Shown here in pieces: positions 27,242-35,382 of a stretch of 64,000 nucleotides of DNA. Each line of letters starts with the position of its first letter. Within the stretch, counting starts at the first letter, position 1. The stretch is from the NCBI RefSeq assembly GCF_001563265.1, contig NZ_CP005083.1, positions 3,165,001 to 3,229,000 on the forward strand, given 5' to 3'. The translations under genes and the position numbers were made by a program. Source of the DNA: Sphingobium sp. TKS. GTDB lineage: Bacteria > Pseudomonadota > Alphaproteobacteria > Sphingomonadales > Sphingomonadaceae. The notes below the pieces were generated by a model. It had not been told where the DNA came from. It saw only the letters and a program-made list of their open reading frames with translations, and ran no database searches.

Positions 27242-28027
27242 TCAAGTCTTTCCATAGGTGAAATTCGTTTCGCCGATGCCGCCGATGACGGCCCGGACCT
27301 GATCGCCGGGATTGAGCGCCACCATCGGCCCCAGCGCACCGGCCAGCAGAATATCGCCCGCCTTGAGCGGCTCGCCGCGCCGCGCCAGCGTCTGCGCCAG
27401 CCATGCGGCGGCGTTCAGCGGATTGCCCAGCACCGCCGCGCCCACGCCAAAGGATACGGGTGCGCCGTTGATTTCCATCACCATGCCGCAACTGTAGAGA
27501 TCGAGCCCTTCGAGCCGCTTTCCATCCCGCGCGAGGACGAAGAAAGCCGAGGAGCCATTGTCCGCAACCGTATCGGCAAAGCTGATTTTCCAGTCCGCGA
27601 TGCGGCTGTCGACGATCTCGATGGCGGCATGGACGCTGGCGACGGCCTGCCCGACCATGGCGGGCGTGGTGTCGGGATCGAGCAGGTCCGCGCCAAGGAT
27701 GAAGGCAATTTCCGCCTCGGCCTTGGGCTGCAAGACCCGTGCGGGATCGAGCGTGCCGCCATCGGCGATCCGCATATCATCGAACAGCACACCAAAGTCC
27801 GGCTGGTCGACGCCCAGTTGCTGCTGCACCGCCCTGGCGGTCAGCCCGGCCTTACGGCCGACGATGCGCCGTCCCTGCGCTTCCCAATAACGGGTGTTGA
27901 TCGTCTGGATCGCATAGGCGCCGTCGGCATCCTGCGGCTCCAGCCCGTCGCGCATCGGCGGCACCGCACCGTCGGCATAGGCATTCCGCAAACGGCTGGC
28001 GAGGTCTTCACGATTGGGGGACGGCAT
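27242..28027 (-). CDS. 2-hydroxypenta-2,4-dienoate hydratase family (MhpD/HsaE-like)
   Basis: A 261-residue member of the fumarylacetoacetate-hydrolase-related hydratase family. Motifs include GRKAGLTARAVQQQLGVDQPDFG, the metal-site region QPKAEAEIAFILG, AIEIVDSRI and LNAAAWLAQTLARRGEPLKAGD. Known members hydrate dienoates to 4-hydroxy-2-oxoacids after meta-cleavage. I chose the start at 28027, which overlaps the ETF alpha gene by 20 bp; an upstream extension would run deep into that gene. It is the last intact gene of the leftward operon. Confidence 0.88.
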   Translation of the reverse strand: MPSPNREDLASRLRNAYADGAVPPMRDGLEPQDADGAYAIQTINTRYWEAQGRRIVGRKAGLTARAVQQQLGVDQPDFGVLFDDMRIADGGTLDPARVLQPKAEAEIAFILGADLLDPDTTPAMVGQAVASVHAAIEIVDSRIADWKISFADTVADNGSSAFFVLARDGKRLEGLDLYSCGMVMEINGAPVSFGVGAAVLGNPLNAAAWLAQTLARRGEPLKAGDILLAGALGPMVALNPGDQVRAVIGGIGETNFTYGKT

Positions 28028-28778
28028 CGATTTCGTTCCTCTCTTTCTCTTCGAGCGATTGCAGCACCAGAGGCAACAATATCTTGGCATCAGCCACCAT
28101 CCCGACCTCGGCATAGCGGAAGATCGGGGCGTCAGCGTCGCTGTTGATCGCGATGATCCGGCTTGCCATGCCGATTCCGGCAAGATGTTGCGGCGTCCCC
28201 GAAATGCCGGCGGCCAGATAAAGCCGGGGAGTCACGAAATGGCCGGACTGGCCGATCTGGCGCGACACAGGCGCAAGACCGAGGTCGACCGCGGGCAGGC
28301 TCGCGCCGAGCGCCCCGTCGAGCCGTTGCGCGATTTGGCCGAGGGTGGCGAAGCTTTCGGCGTCCAGTCCCCGCCCCCCACTCACCACCAGACGCGCGCC
28401 CTCCAGCGCGGCGTCGCGGGCGGGCAGTTCGACATGGTCGATCCCCGATATGCCGGGCGCCGGCAGCGTCACCATCCGGTCGCAGGCGGGTGGCTCGTTC
28501 ATGGTGGCGACGGCAATGCCCTGCGTCAGCCGCAGGTCAAACAAGATACGCCCCCCATAGGACGGACGCCTTGCGACCAGCACATCGCCGTCCACGCCGA
28601 TCTCCGTCAGGCGGCCCAGCAATACGGCATCGAGACGCGCCGCCAGAACTCCCGCCAGCGCCTCGCCTTCGGGGGTTGCTGGTAGAATGAACAGGGAGCG
28701 GTCACTTGGCCAGTCCTGTACCGAATCATTATCGCTGCCCACGCCGATCGCCACCAGAATGCACTGCCACCCCTTCAT
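28008..28778 (-). CDS. Electron transfer flavoprotein alpha subunit-like (FixB-like), short
   Basis: A 256-residue protein. The C-terminal FAD-binding domain is clear: ARLVVSGGRGLDAESF, VSRQIGQSGHFVTPRLYLAAGISG, QHLAGIGMASRIIAINSDADAPIF. The N-terminal domain is shorter than in standard ETF alpha (about 310 residues). The start at 28778 forms an ATGA overlap with the ETF beta stop. It is expected to accept electrons from the flavoprotein dehydrogenases encoded alongside and pass them to ETF-quinone oxidoreductase. Confidence 0.87.
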   Translation of the reverse strand: MKGWQCILVAIGVGSDNDSVQDWPSDRSLFILPATPEGEALAGVLAARLDAVLLGRLTEIGVDGDVLVARRPSYGGRILFDLRLTQGIAVATMNEPPACDRMVTLPAPGISGIDHVELPARDAALEGARLVVSGGRGLDAESFATLGQIAQRLDGALGASLPAVDLGLAPVSRQIGQSGHFVTPRLYLAAGISGTPQHLAGIGMASRIIAINSDADAPIFRYAEVGMVADAKILLPLVLQSLEEKERNEIDAVPQS

Positions 28779-29524
28779 AGCCGTTCCCCCATGAGGACGA
28801 TCGCGAGCGCGCGCGCCTGTTCCTGCACCGTGCCTGCGATCATCAGGCAATCGGTGGGCGACCGCGCGCCCGCCAATTCGCCGCTGCCAGCAAGTTGGAA
28901 TCCGGTGGCGCCCACCGCGAAAGCCTCCCGACGTTCGATCTGCGCCTGACGAGCCTGCACGACATTCTTCATCAGCGGCTTGCGCAGCCGGGTGCGCCGG
29001 TCATTGGTGGCGCTGGCGACGATGGGCCCGGTGACCGCTAACCATTCCTCACGCGCACCCACTTCGCGCATCAGCCGCAGGTGCGGAGCCGCCTCCACCA
29101 TCTGCACGCGGCCGAAAAAGGGCAGGCCGAGGATGGCAGCCAGCATCGGGGGCACCAGTCCATCGTCGCAATCGCCAAATTCACGGCCGATCAGAATCAG
29201 GTCCGCGCCACGCGCCGCCACAGCCAGCGCCCGCGCGGTCGCCGCCTGATCCCAGGGCGTCGCCAAAGCCAGCATCGATACGTCCGCGACGTGAAACGCA
29301 GAGACGGCGCGGGCCAGCTTGTCGCATTCAGGACCGCCCGCGACGATCGCGCTCAGTTCGACATCGGGCTGGGCATCGCGGACCCTCAGCGCCATTTCCA
29401 GTGCCGCTGCATCGAAAGGACTGAACAGCAGCCGGTCGCCGGAGCATTCGGGCAGGCCGCCCGGTCCCGGCGCCACCGGCCATTTGGGATCGAGCACGCC
29501 TGCGATCAGCACCATGATCCTCAT
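28775..29524 (-). CDS. Electron transfer flavoprotein beta subunit-like (FixA-like)
   Basis: A 249-residue protein with the adenine-nucleotide-binding ETF beta fold: SPFDAAALEMALRVRD, LSAIVAGGPECDKLARAVSAFHVADVSML, and GADLILIGREFGDCDDGLVPPMLAAILGLPF. It diverges from general fatty-acid ETF beta, notably at the N-terminus (DPKWPVAPGPGG), and looks like a pathway-specific paralogue. It is coupled by 4-bp overlaps to both neighbours, the flavoprotein upstream and ETF alpha downstream. Confidence 0.87.
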   Translation of the reverse strand: MRIMVLIAGVLDPKWPVAPGPGGLPECSGDRLLFSPFDAAALEMALRVRDAQPDVELSAIVAGGPECDKLARAVSAFHVADVSMLALATPWDQAATARALAVAARGADLILIGREFGDCDDGLVPPMLAAILGLPFFGRVQMVEAAPHLRLMREVGAREEWLAVTGPIVASATNDRRTRLRKPLMKNVVQARQAQIERREAFAVGATGFQLAGSGELAGARSPTDCLMIAGTVQEQARALAIVLMGERL

Positions 29525-30870
29525 GACGCCGCCACCGCTTCGCCCGCAATCCGCCCGAACACCACCGCCTTGCCGAGGGCCGAGCCAGTCATATAGGCGG
29601 CGCCATGGAAGCCGCCGGTGACTTCGCCAGCGGCGTACAACCCCTCGATCCAGCCACCGTCGGCGCGCAATACTCGCGCTTGGCTGTCAATGCGCAGGCC
29701 GCAATAGGTGCCGAACACCACGGCGGTCGAAGGATAGGCATAGAACGGCCCCTGATCGATCCTGCGCAACGCGCCATGATGATGCACAAGATGCGACCTC
29801 CCGAAATCGGGATCATGCCCGGCATCGACATGGGCGTTGTAGCGATCCACGGTCGCTGACAGCACATCGGGATCCATCTCGATCTGCGCGGCAAGATCCG
29901 CCATCGTATCACCTGTATAGAAGAGCCCTTCCTCCAGCCGCCGCCCGAAATCCAGGATACGGACGCGGTTGTCGCCGGTATCGAAAATCGCCTGGTCCAT
30001 GATCTGATAGGCGCAATGCCAAGGCTGGGCCATCACCGCATCGCCCAGCAGCTTGTAGGAAATGCTCTCGTCGACGAAGCGCTGCCCGTCCTGGTTGACG
30101 GCGATCGCCCCCTTGTAGACCGCCTGCAGGCTGTGGTCGTTGCTCTCGTCGGTCGGATGCTTGCCGAAGGTGCCCTTCACATAATCCATGTCGCGCAAGT
30201 CCGCGCCCAGCGCCTGCGCCATCTGCAACCCGTCGCCCTGCGATCCCGCTCCGGCGACGAACACGGCCGGGGCATATTGGGGGGCGTAGCGGTCGAGCAA
30301 CAACGGGTTCTTGGCAAAGCCGCCGCTGGCGATGATGACGCCGCGTGCCGCTTCGAGCGTTTCGCCGTTTTCGAGAACGACACCAGTGACTCGCCCGTCC
30401 GGATTCTGGAGCAGCGAGCGCGCAGCCGTGCCCGGGCGATAATCGATATGGCCGGTTTCTTCGGCGGCGGCATGGATTGCGCGGACCATATCGGCGGGAT
30501 CGACGCTGTGCACGCGCGGCACCGACTGGCCCGCCGCCGTCTCAATCACAGGGCTGAAAGCCACCCCAGCGGCCTTCAGCCATTCATAGGTGGTGAGTTG
30601 CGCATCGCAATAAGCCCGGACCAAATCCGCATCGTTCACGTCCTTGCCCACTTCGCGCAGGTCGGTGAACAGCAGATCAGGACTGTCGGCCACGCCTTGA
30701 GCCGCCTGAAGATCGGTCCCGGCAAAGGCGAGGCACCCGCCGCTCATGGCCGAGGAACCGCCGGATTCGGCCAGTTTTTCCAACAGCACGACCTCCAGGC
30801 CATGCTGCGCGGCGGACAGGGCGGCAGCCCAGCCAGCCGCCCCGCCGCCAATGACGATCACATCAGTCAT
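29521..30870 (-). CDS. FAD-dependent oxidoreductase, fumarate reductase/3-ketosteroid dehydrogenase superfamily
   Basis: A 449-residue flavoprotein. The FAD-binding site VIVIGGGAAGWAAALSAAQHG opens the protein, GGSSAMSGGCLAFAG follows, and GLYAAGEVTGGFHGAAYM near the C-terminus closes the FAD domain. The mid-region capping domain carries GTFGKHPTDESNDHS and YNAHVDAGHDPDFGR. Members dehydrogenate or reduce C-C bonds next to carbonyl or carboxyl groups. Coupling to ETF genes suggests that it works as a dehydrogenase delivering electrons to ETF. Substrate unknown. Confidence 0.87.
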   Translation of the reverse strand: MTDVIVIGGGAAGWAAALSAAQHGLEVVLLEKLAESGGSSAMSGGCLAFAGTDLQAAQGVADSPDLLFTDLREVGKDVNDADLVRAYCDAQLTTYEWLKAAGVAFSPVIETAAGQSVPRVHSVDPADMVRAIHAAAEETGHIDYRPGTAARSLLQNPDGRVTGVVLENGETLEAARGVIIASGGFAKNPLLLDRYAPQYAPAVFVAGAGSQGDGLQMAQALGADLRDMDYVKGTFGKHPTDESNDHSLQAVYKGAIAVNQDGQRFVDESISYKLLGDAVMAQPWHCAYQIMDQAIFDTGDNRVRILDFGRRLEEGLFYTGDTMADLAAQIEMDPDVLSATVDRYNAHVDAGHDPDFGRSHLVHHHGALRRIDQGPFYAYPSTAVVFGTYCGLRIDSQARVLRADGGWIEGLYAAGEVTGGFHGAAYMTGSALGKAVVFGRIAGEAVAAS

Positions 30871-31667
30871 GCGGGGTTCAATCCGTAGAAATCGAGAATT
30901 TCGTCGCGTCTGACCGGATCTGGCATTGCGCCGAAATAGCCTGTCCCCGCCGCCTGCCTGCCCGCCCGGCGGGCATCCACCGCCACTTCCGCCGCCCGCA
31001 CCCAGGCGCCCAGGGAATCGATCACCGGAACGCCGTCCACCTCACTGACGCCGTTCATCGCCAGCAGCACATTGAGCGGCGCCTCCCCCGGCACGATCGC
31101 CTCCGCGCCCCTGGCGATCAGGTCACGGGCCGCGCTCCGAAACCGATCGATCAGCGGGCCGGGACTGCCAAAACCCGCAAGCACGTCAGTGAAACGGAAG
31201 CCGACGTCGCAGGCGCCGACGAGCCGGCAGCCGATGCCGTGGCGGCGGACATTGTCGCGATAGAGTTCGGCCAGCTCGGGGATGAACAGCAGCGCCCCGA
31301 ACCGCCGCCCATCGTCCACCGCCGCCCGCGCCGCGCATTCGCCATAGCCCACCACCGGAATGCCGACCAGGGCACGAATTTCCCGCAGCCCCGGTTCCGG
31401 CAGGGTGCTGAGCGCGAAGGCGTCATAGCCCTGCCGTTCCGCCATCAACGCGCCCTGCATGAACTGGATCGCGTGCAGGAACTGGAAGCCGACATGCTTG
31501 ATATCGTCGCCCGGATAGTTGGTCCGATAGGTGCCTTCGCGCATGCCGTGCATGTCGATCACCGTGTCGGGCCGCGCCACCTGCTTGAAATGCGCCTTCA
31601 ACGCGTCGTCATAGGCGGCAAGGTCGCTGAGGACGGTGAAGCTTTGGTGCCAGATGCGGATGTCCAT
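30867..31667 (-). CDS. Asp/Glu racemase-superfamily protein lacking both catalytic cysteines
   Basis: A 266-residue protein of the hydantoin/Asp-Glu racemase fold (QGYDAFALSTLPEPGLREIR; GIPVVGYGECAARAAVDDGRRFG; AEAIVPGEAPLNVLLAMNG). The two cysteines that define racemases and maleate isomerases are replaced: Thr at the first site (ALSTLPEPG instead of a GCFGDPG-like motif), Glu at the second (VPGEAP instead of a GCAG-like motif). Racemisation by the two-base Cys mechanism is therefore unlikely. The ATG at 31667 lies one base after the monooxygenase stop; the flavoprotein follows with an ATGA overlap. Confidence 0.82.
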   Translation of the reverse strand: MDIRIWHQSFTVLSDLAAYDDALKAHFKQVARPDTVIDMHGMREGTYRTNYPGDDIKHVGFQFLHAIQFMQGALMAERQGYDAFALSTLPEPGLREIRALVGIPVVGYGECAARAAVDDGRRFGALLFIPELAELYRDNVRRHGIGCRLVGACDVGFRFTDVLAGFGSPGPLIDRFRSAARDLIARGAEAIVPGEAPLNVLLAMNGVSEVDGVPVIDSLGAWVRAAEVAVDARRAGRQAAGTGYFGAMPDPVRRDEILDFYGLNPA

Positions 31668-31668
31668 C

Positions 31669-32871
31669 TCAGTCGGCCTTCGGTTTTTCGTAGAGCAGCG
31701 GCGGCAGTTCGCCACTGAGCAGATAGCCGCCCAAGGCACCGGCATTGTTATCGGCATCCTGGGTGACATGATTGGCGGCCACGAGCGTGTCCCGCAGATA
31801 GCGCTGGATCGGGTTGGATTTGTACACGCCCCGCGCGCCGGTGCATTTGTAGAGCGTCAGCACCGCTTCCTCGCACTCCCGCCCGATGCGCGCCATGTCG
31901 AGCATATAATGGATGCGATCCTCGGTGGAGACCAGTTCGCGCCGTTCGACGATCTGCGTGCAATGCGCCATCATCTGTTCCATGCGGGCCTGCGAAGCGC
32001 GGACCTTTGCCACGGCATTGGCCAGGCGATCCTTGACATAGGGGCTGAGCCGCGTCGCAGCGCCCGATCCATTGTCGACCCGCACCTGCATCTGGTCGAT
32101 GAAGACGTCGATCGCCCCCTGCGCGAAACCGATGATCACCGAGGACACCGACGAATAGAAGACCATCGCAAAGGGGAAGAGATAATTGGTCGGCCGGTCG
32201 TCCATCTTGTAATCGATCATCGAATGGGCGCGGTGATCGGGGATGAAGGCGTCCTTGATCAGCAGGCTCTTGGATCCGGTGCCGGACAGGCCGAACGTAT
32301 ACCAGTCGTCAATGATCTCATAATCCTCGCGCTTGACCAGCAGGGCGTGGCGGTCGATCGGCACGCCCTTTTCATTGCGTTCCAGCGCGCCGATAAAGGC
32401 CCAGGTGCCATGGTCGCTGCCGCTGGAGGTGGGCCAGCGGCCCTTGAGGCGCCAGCCGCCCTCCACCTTGGTCAATTCGCCCACCGGCGGATAGGAGGAT
32501 GCGATGATGGTCTGGTCATCCTCGCCCCACACATCCTGCGCGGCGCGATCGTCCATGACGCCGAATTCCCAATTGTGCACGCCCAGGATCATCATCGCCC
32601 ATGCGCTGGCGCAGCAGCCGCGGCCAAGCTCCCCCAGCACCCGCATGAAGACGATCGGGTTCATTTCCCATCCGCCATATTTTTTCGGCTGGAGGATGCG
32701 GAAGAAACCGGCTTCGCGGAACATGTCGATCACGTCGTCCGGCACGCGGCGCGCCTCCTCGATCGCGTCGGCGCGGGCGCGCAGGCCGGGAACCATGGCG
32801 GCGGCGCGGGCGACCAGTTCCTTGGCTGTAGGAATTTCACTGGCCTTCTGGCCCAATACGGCAACGGACAT
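31669..32871 (-). CDS. Group D flavin-dependent monooxygenase, HsaA/HpaB-like (acyl-CoA dehydrogenase fold)
   Basis: A 400-residue protein of the acyl-CoA dehydrogenase fold, most like the oxygenase components of two-component phenol hydroxylases: DMFREAGFFRILQPKKYGGWEMNP, CASAWAMMILGVHNWEFG, WPTSSGSDHGTWAFIGA, FGLSGTGSKSLLIKD. Known relatives use reduced flavin and oxygen to ortho-hydroxylate phenols to catechols. AAGGAG precedes the ATG at 32871. The flavin reductase gene is immediately upstream and the extradiol dioxygenase three genes away, supporting a catechol-forming step. Confidence 0.88.
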   Translation of the reverse strand: MSVAVLGQKASEIPTAKELVARAAAMVPGLRARADAIEEARRVPDDVIDMFREAGFFRILQPKKYGGWEMNPIVFMRVLGELGRGCCASAWAMMILGVHNWEFGVMDDRAAQDVWGEDDQTIIASSYPPVGELTKVEGGWRLKGRWPTSSGSDHGTWAFIGALERNEKGVPIDRHALLVKREDYEIIDDWYTFGLSGTGSKSLLIKDAFIPDHRAHSMIDYKMDDRPTNYLFPFAMVFYSSVSSVIIGFAQGAIDVFIDQMQVRVDNGSGAATRLSPYVKDRLANAVAKVRASQARMEQMMAHCTQIVERRELVSTEDRIHYMLDMARIGRECEEAVLTLYKCTGARGVYKSNPIQRYLRDTLVAANHVTQDADNNAGALGGYLLSGELPPLLYEKPKAD

Positions 32872-32894
32872 GGCGGGCTCTCCTTGTATCTTGT

Positions 32895-33437
32895 TCACTG
32901 GATCGGGCGTTCGGGCAGGAATGCCCCGTCGAAATAGATGAGCGGGTCGCCCCCCGGTTCGCGCAGCAGCACGCCCAGCACGTCGCAGATGAAGATATCG
33001 TGCGTGCTGGCTTCGATGCTTTCGCCCACAAGGCAGTCGAAGCTGGCGAGCGCGCTGCCGAGCAGGGGCGCGCCGCTGGTGGCGGTGAGCCAGTTGCCTT
33101 GCGCGAACTTCTCCTCCGGCGGAACGCCCCCGGCAAAACGCTTGGCCAGCGGCAGGGCATCATCACCCAGCACATTGACGCCCAATATGCGCGACTGGCT
33201 GATGATATTATGCGCCCAGGTCGAGCGGTTGATGCAGACCAGCAGCCGCGCCGGTTCGGCCGTGACGGACGCCACCGCCGTCGCCGTCAGCCCGGCCCAC
33301 CCCTCACGCCCCTGGCCCGGCGCGACCGAGGTGATGATCGTGCATGCCCCGGCCAGGCGCCGCATGCCCTGCCGGAACAGGTCGGGCTTGGGCGCCATGG
33401 GCGACGACGGGATGGGATGGGCGAGCGCGGCGGCCAT
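32895..33437 (-). CDS. Flavin reductase component, HsaB/HpaC-like
   Basis: A 180-residue flavin-reductase-domain protein: LFRQGMRRLAGACTIITS, GLTATAVASVTAEPARLLVCIN, RILGVNVLGDD, FAQGNWLTATSGAPLL. It should supply reduced FMN or FAD to the monooxygenase encoded next. Spacing to the hydrolase gene upstream is 5 bp. The N-terminal PIPSSPMAP stretch suggests that translation could also begin at an internal Met about 13 residues in. Confidence 0.9.
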   Translation of the reverse strand: MAAALAHPIPSSPMAPKPDLFRQGMRRLAGACTIITSVAPGQGREGWAGLTATAVASVTAEPARLLVCINRSTWAHNIISQSRILGVNVLGDDALPLAKRFAGGVPPEEKFAQGNWLTATSGAPLLGSALASFDCLVGESIEASTHDIFICDVLGVLLREPGGDPLIYFDGAFLPERPIQ

Positions 33438-33442
33438 GGCTG

Positions 33443-34330
33443 TCAGACCTCTCCGGTGGTCAGATATTTGACCACCACGGCATCGAATTCCTCAGGGCTT
33501 TCATATTGCGGCCAGTGACCGCAATCCTTTTGCATGACGTAGAGCTTGCCTTTCTTGAGGCGCGGCAGGGCGGCCTCGGCGGCGGGGACGTCATGGATCG
33601 GGTTATGCGTGGTCCAGAGCAGCAGGGCTTCCTGCTCGATCTTTTCCAGCTCCATCGCGTCGGGCATCGCTTTGCCGCCGCCGGCCTTGGCCTGGTTCAG
33701 CCGGGCGAAGACCAGAGGCGCGGACTTCTGGAAATCGGGCCGCGAATAGATGGCGAGGCGGGATTCGATCAGCTCATCGGTCAGAAGATCCCAATTGCCT
33801 TCATAGATGAGCCACTGCATCCGTTCCTTGATGCTCTCGAAGCTGGGCGGCTTACCGTAATTCTTCTCGGTCAGCGTGGCGAGGTTGACCAGATCCTGGC
33901 GGCCCTTGTCAGTCATGATCGGAATGCCGCCGGCGGTATTGAGGATCAGGCGCAGGCAGCGTTCGGGATATTTGACCGCGAACAGGCCGGTTACCAGCCC
34001 GCCCAGAGATTCGCCGGAAATATGCGCCTTCTCGATGCCGAGCACGTCCATCAACTCCTTGAGTTGATCGGCATAGATGCTGGCGGGATATTCGATGTCG
34101 GTCTTCTTTTCCGACAGGCCGTGGCCGACGAAATCAAAGGCGATGACGTGGAAATGCTCGCCCAGCGGCACCACATTTTTTGAATAGGCCTCGATATGGC
34201 CGCCGATGCCGTGCATCAGGAACAGCGCTTCGGGTTTGCCCTTGCCCGCTTCGGCAATGCGCACGCGGCCGAAGCTCGGCGTGTCGACATAGCGGATTTC
34301 GGCGCTGAGAAAATCGATCCAGATAGACAT
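33443..34330 (-). CDS. Alpha/beta-hydrolase, probable meta-cleavage-product hydrolase
   Basis: A 295-residue C-C bond hydrolase candidate. It has the oxyanion motif FLMHGIGGHIEAYSKNV, FDFVGHGLSEK, the nucleophile elbow HISGESLGGLVTGL (about 107), Asp in the THNPIHD region, and His in KDCGHWPQYESPEEF (about 272). The GESLGG elbow and GHWPQ end resemble BphD/HsaD/MhpC-type hydrolases. The start at 34330 has GGGAG upstream. Its place directly after the ring-cleavage dioxygenase supports hydrolysis of the ring-cleavage product. Confidence 0.87.
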   Translation of the reverse strand: MSIWIDFLSAEIRYVDTPSFGRVRIAEAGKGKPEALFLMHGIGGHIEAYSKNVVPLGEHFHVIAFDFVGHGLSEKKTDIEYPASIYADQLKELMDVLGIEKAHISGESLGGLVTGLFAVKYPERCLRLILNTAGGIPIMTDKGRQDLVNLATLTEKNYGKPPSFESIKERMQWLIYEGNWDLLTDELIESRLAIYSRPDFQKSAPLVFARLNQAKAGGGKAMPDAMELEKIEQEALLLWTTHNPIHDVPAAEAALPRLKKGKLYVMQKDCGHWPQYESPEEFDAVVVKYLTTGEV

Positions 34331-34359
34331 AATCACTCCCTGATTGGATTGGCCACTAT

Positions 34360-35259
34360 TCAGTCGGCCATGTTCATGTTGCGGGCGTGGCCCCAGTCCG
34401 ACATGCGGTCGTAGATTTGCGGCTCCCAGCTCGCATCGTCGATCACCAGACCGCCATGACCCAGTTCCATCCCGAAGCCCGAGGGGGTCCGCATGTAAAA
34501 GCTGAACATCTGGTCGTTCGGGTGATGCCCGAGTTCCAGCACGATCGGGATACCGGCCTTCTTGGCGCGATCGCAGGCCAGGCCGACATCGTTCATGTCC
34601 CGATATTCCAGCATCAGGTGATTGAGCCGCTTGGACGAAGGGAAAGAGCCTGTCGCGAGCGAGTGGTGACGCCCTGTAGCGCTGTGGAAGAAGGTCGCGT
34701 CCGCATAGACGCCCGGCGCGATGAGCTGCCGGATGCGGTCGCTGTAGCGCAGGCCCAATATGTCGCGATACCAGGCAACGCCCTCGTCATAGTCACGCGA
34801 GACCGGCAGGATATGGCCGATGCCAAGGTCGCCGGTCGTGAAACCTGCGCCGCGCAATATGGGCGAAAGATGGCCGCCATCCTGAACGAAACCAGTGCGC
34901 CCGCCGAAAAATTCATGGGTGACGCCGTTGGGATCGGTGAGGCTGTAGAGCCGGGTGACGCAGCGCGCCGCCGCTCGCCCGGCATCTTCTTCGCGCACAT
35001 CCGCTCCCTTGGCGCGAAGGGCGGCGACATAGGCGTCCAGTTCCTCCGCCGTGCCGACATCCCAACCCGCATGGGTCAGGTCATCGTCATCCCCCTGGGT
35101 GGCGAGCATCCGCCAGGGATGATCGTCCATGCGCAGGCCAAGGCCGCCGTCGGGCGTCGTCACGGTGCCCAAGCCAACGATGTCGGTTGCAAAGCTGCGC
35201 CAGGCTCCAAGGTCGCTGACGGCAAAGACGACATAGGCGAGATTTTGCAATTCTGCCAT
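34360..35259 (-). CDS. Extradiol ring-cleavage dioxygenase, type I (BphC/HsaC-like)
   Basis: A 299-residue two-domain vicinal-oxygen-chelate protein. Iron ligands are apparent in the C-terminal domain: His in LGIGHILPV (about 149), His in KRLNHLMLEY (about 215) and Glu in SGFGMELGHGG (about 268). The acid-base residues are likely His in TGRHHSLATG and Tyr in FSFYMRTPSG. That is a complete extradiol active site. AGGAG precedes the ATG at 35259. It is the first gene of the leftward operon, divergent from the LysR gene. Confidence 0.9.
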   Translation of the reverse strand: MAELQNLAYVVFAVSDLGAWRSFATDIVGLGTVTTPDGGLGLRMDDHPWRMLATQGDDDDLTHAGWDVGTAEELDAYVAALRAKGADVREEDAGRAAARCVTRLYSLTDPNGVTHEFFGGRTGFVQDGGHLSPILRGAGFTTGDLGIGHILPVSRDYDEGVAWYRDILGLRYSDRIRQLIAPGVYADATFFHSATGRHHSLATGSFPSSKRLNHLMLEYRDMNDVGLACDRAKKAGIPIVLELGHHPNDQMFSFYMRTPSGFGMELGHGGLVIDDASWEPQIYDRMSDWGHARNMNMAD

Positions 35260-35343
35260 CAATCCACTCCTGCATCTCGCTTGCCGCGAGTTGATAGGAC
35301 TGGATTAGCGCGCCCTTCCTATTGTCAAAAACGATATATTTGG

Positions 35344-35354
35344 ATAGTCACTAT
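35344..35354. promoter_or_regulatory. Inverted repeat in the dioxygenase/LysR divergent promoter
   Basis: ATAGT-C-ACTAT is an exact short dyad 29 bp before the LysR start. The 123-bp divergent region is locally AT-rich (GATATATTTGGATAG), unlike the surrounding genes. This is a plausible binding site for the adjacent regulator. Confidence 0.4.
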
Positions 35355-35382
35355 TGCGGTAAACGATTGGCAGGTAAGAGCG

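Noticed and set aside
34387..35382. A long N-terminal extension of the LysR gene at 35383
   Set aside because: The extension is antisense to the extradiol dioxygenase; the LysR helix-turn-helix begins right after ATG 35383, which has its own ribosome-binding site.
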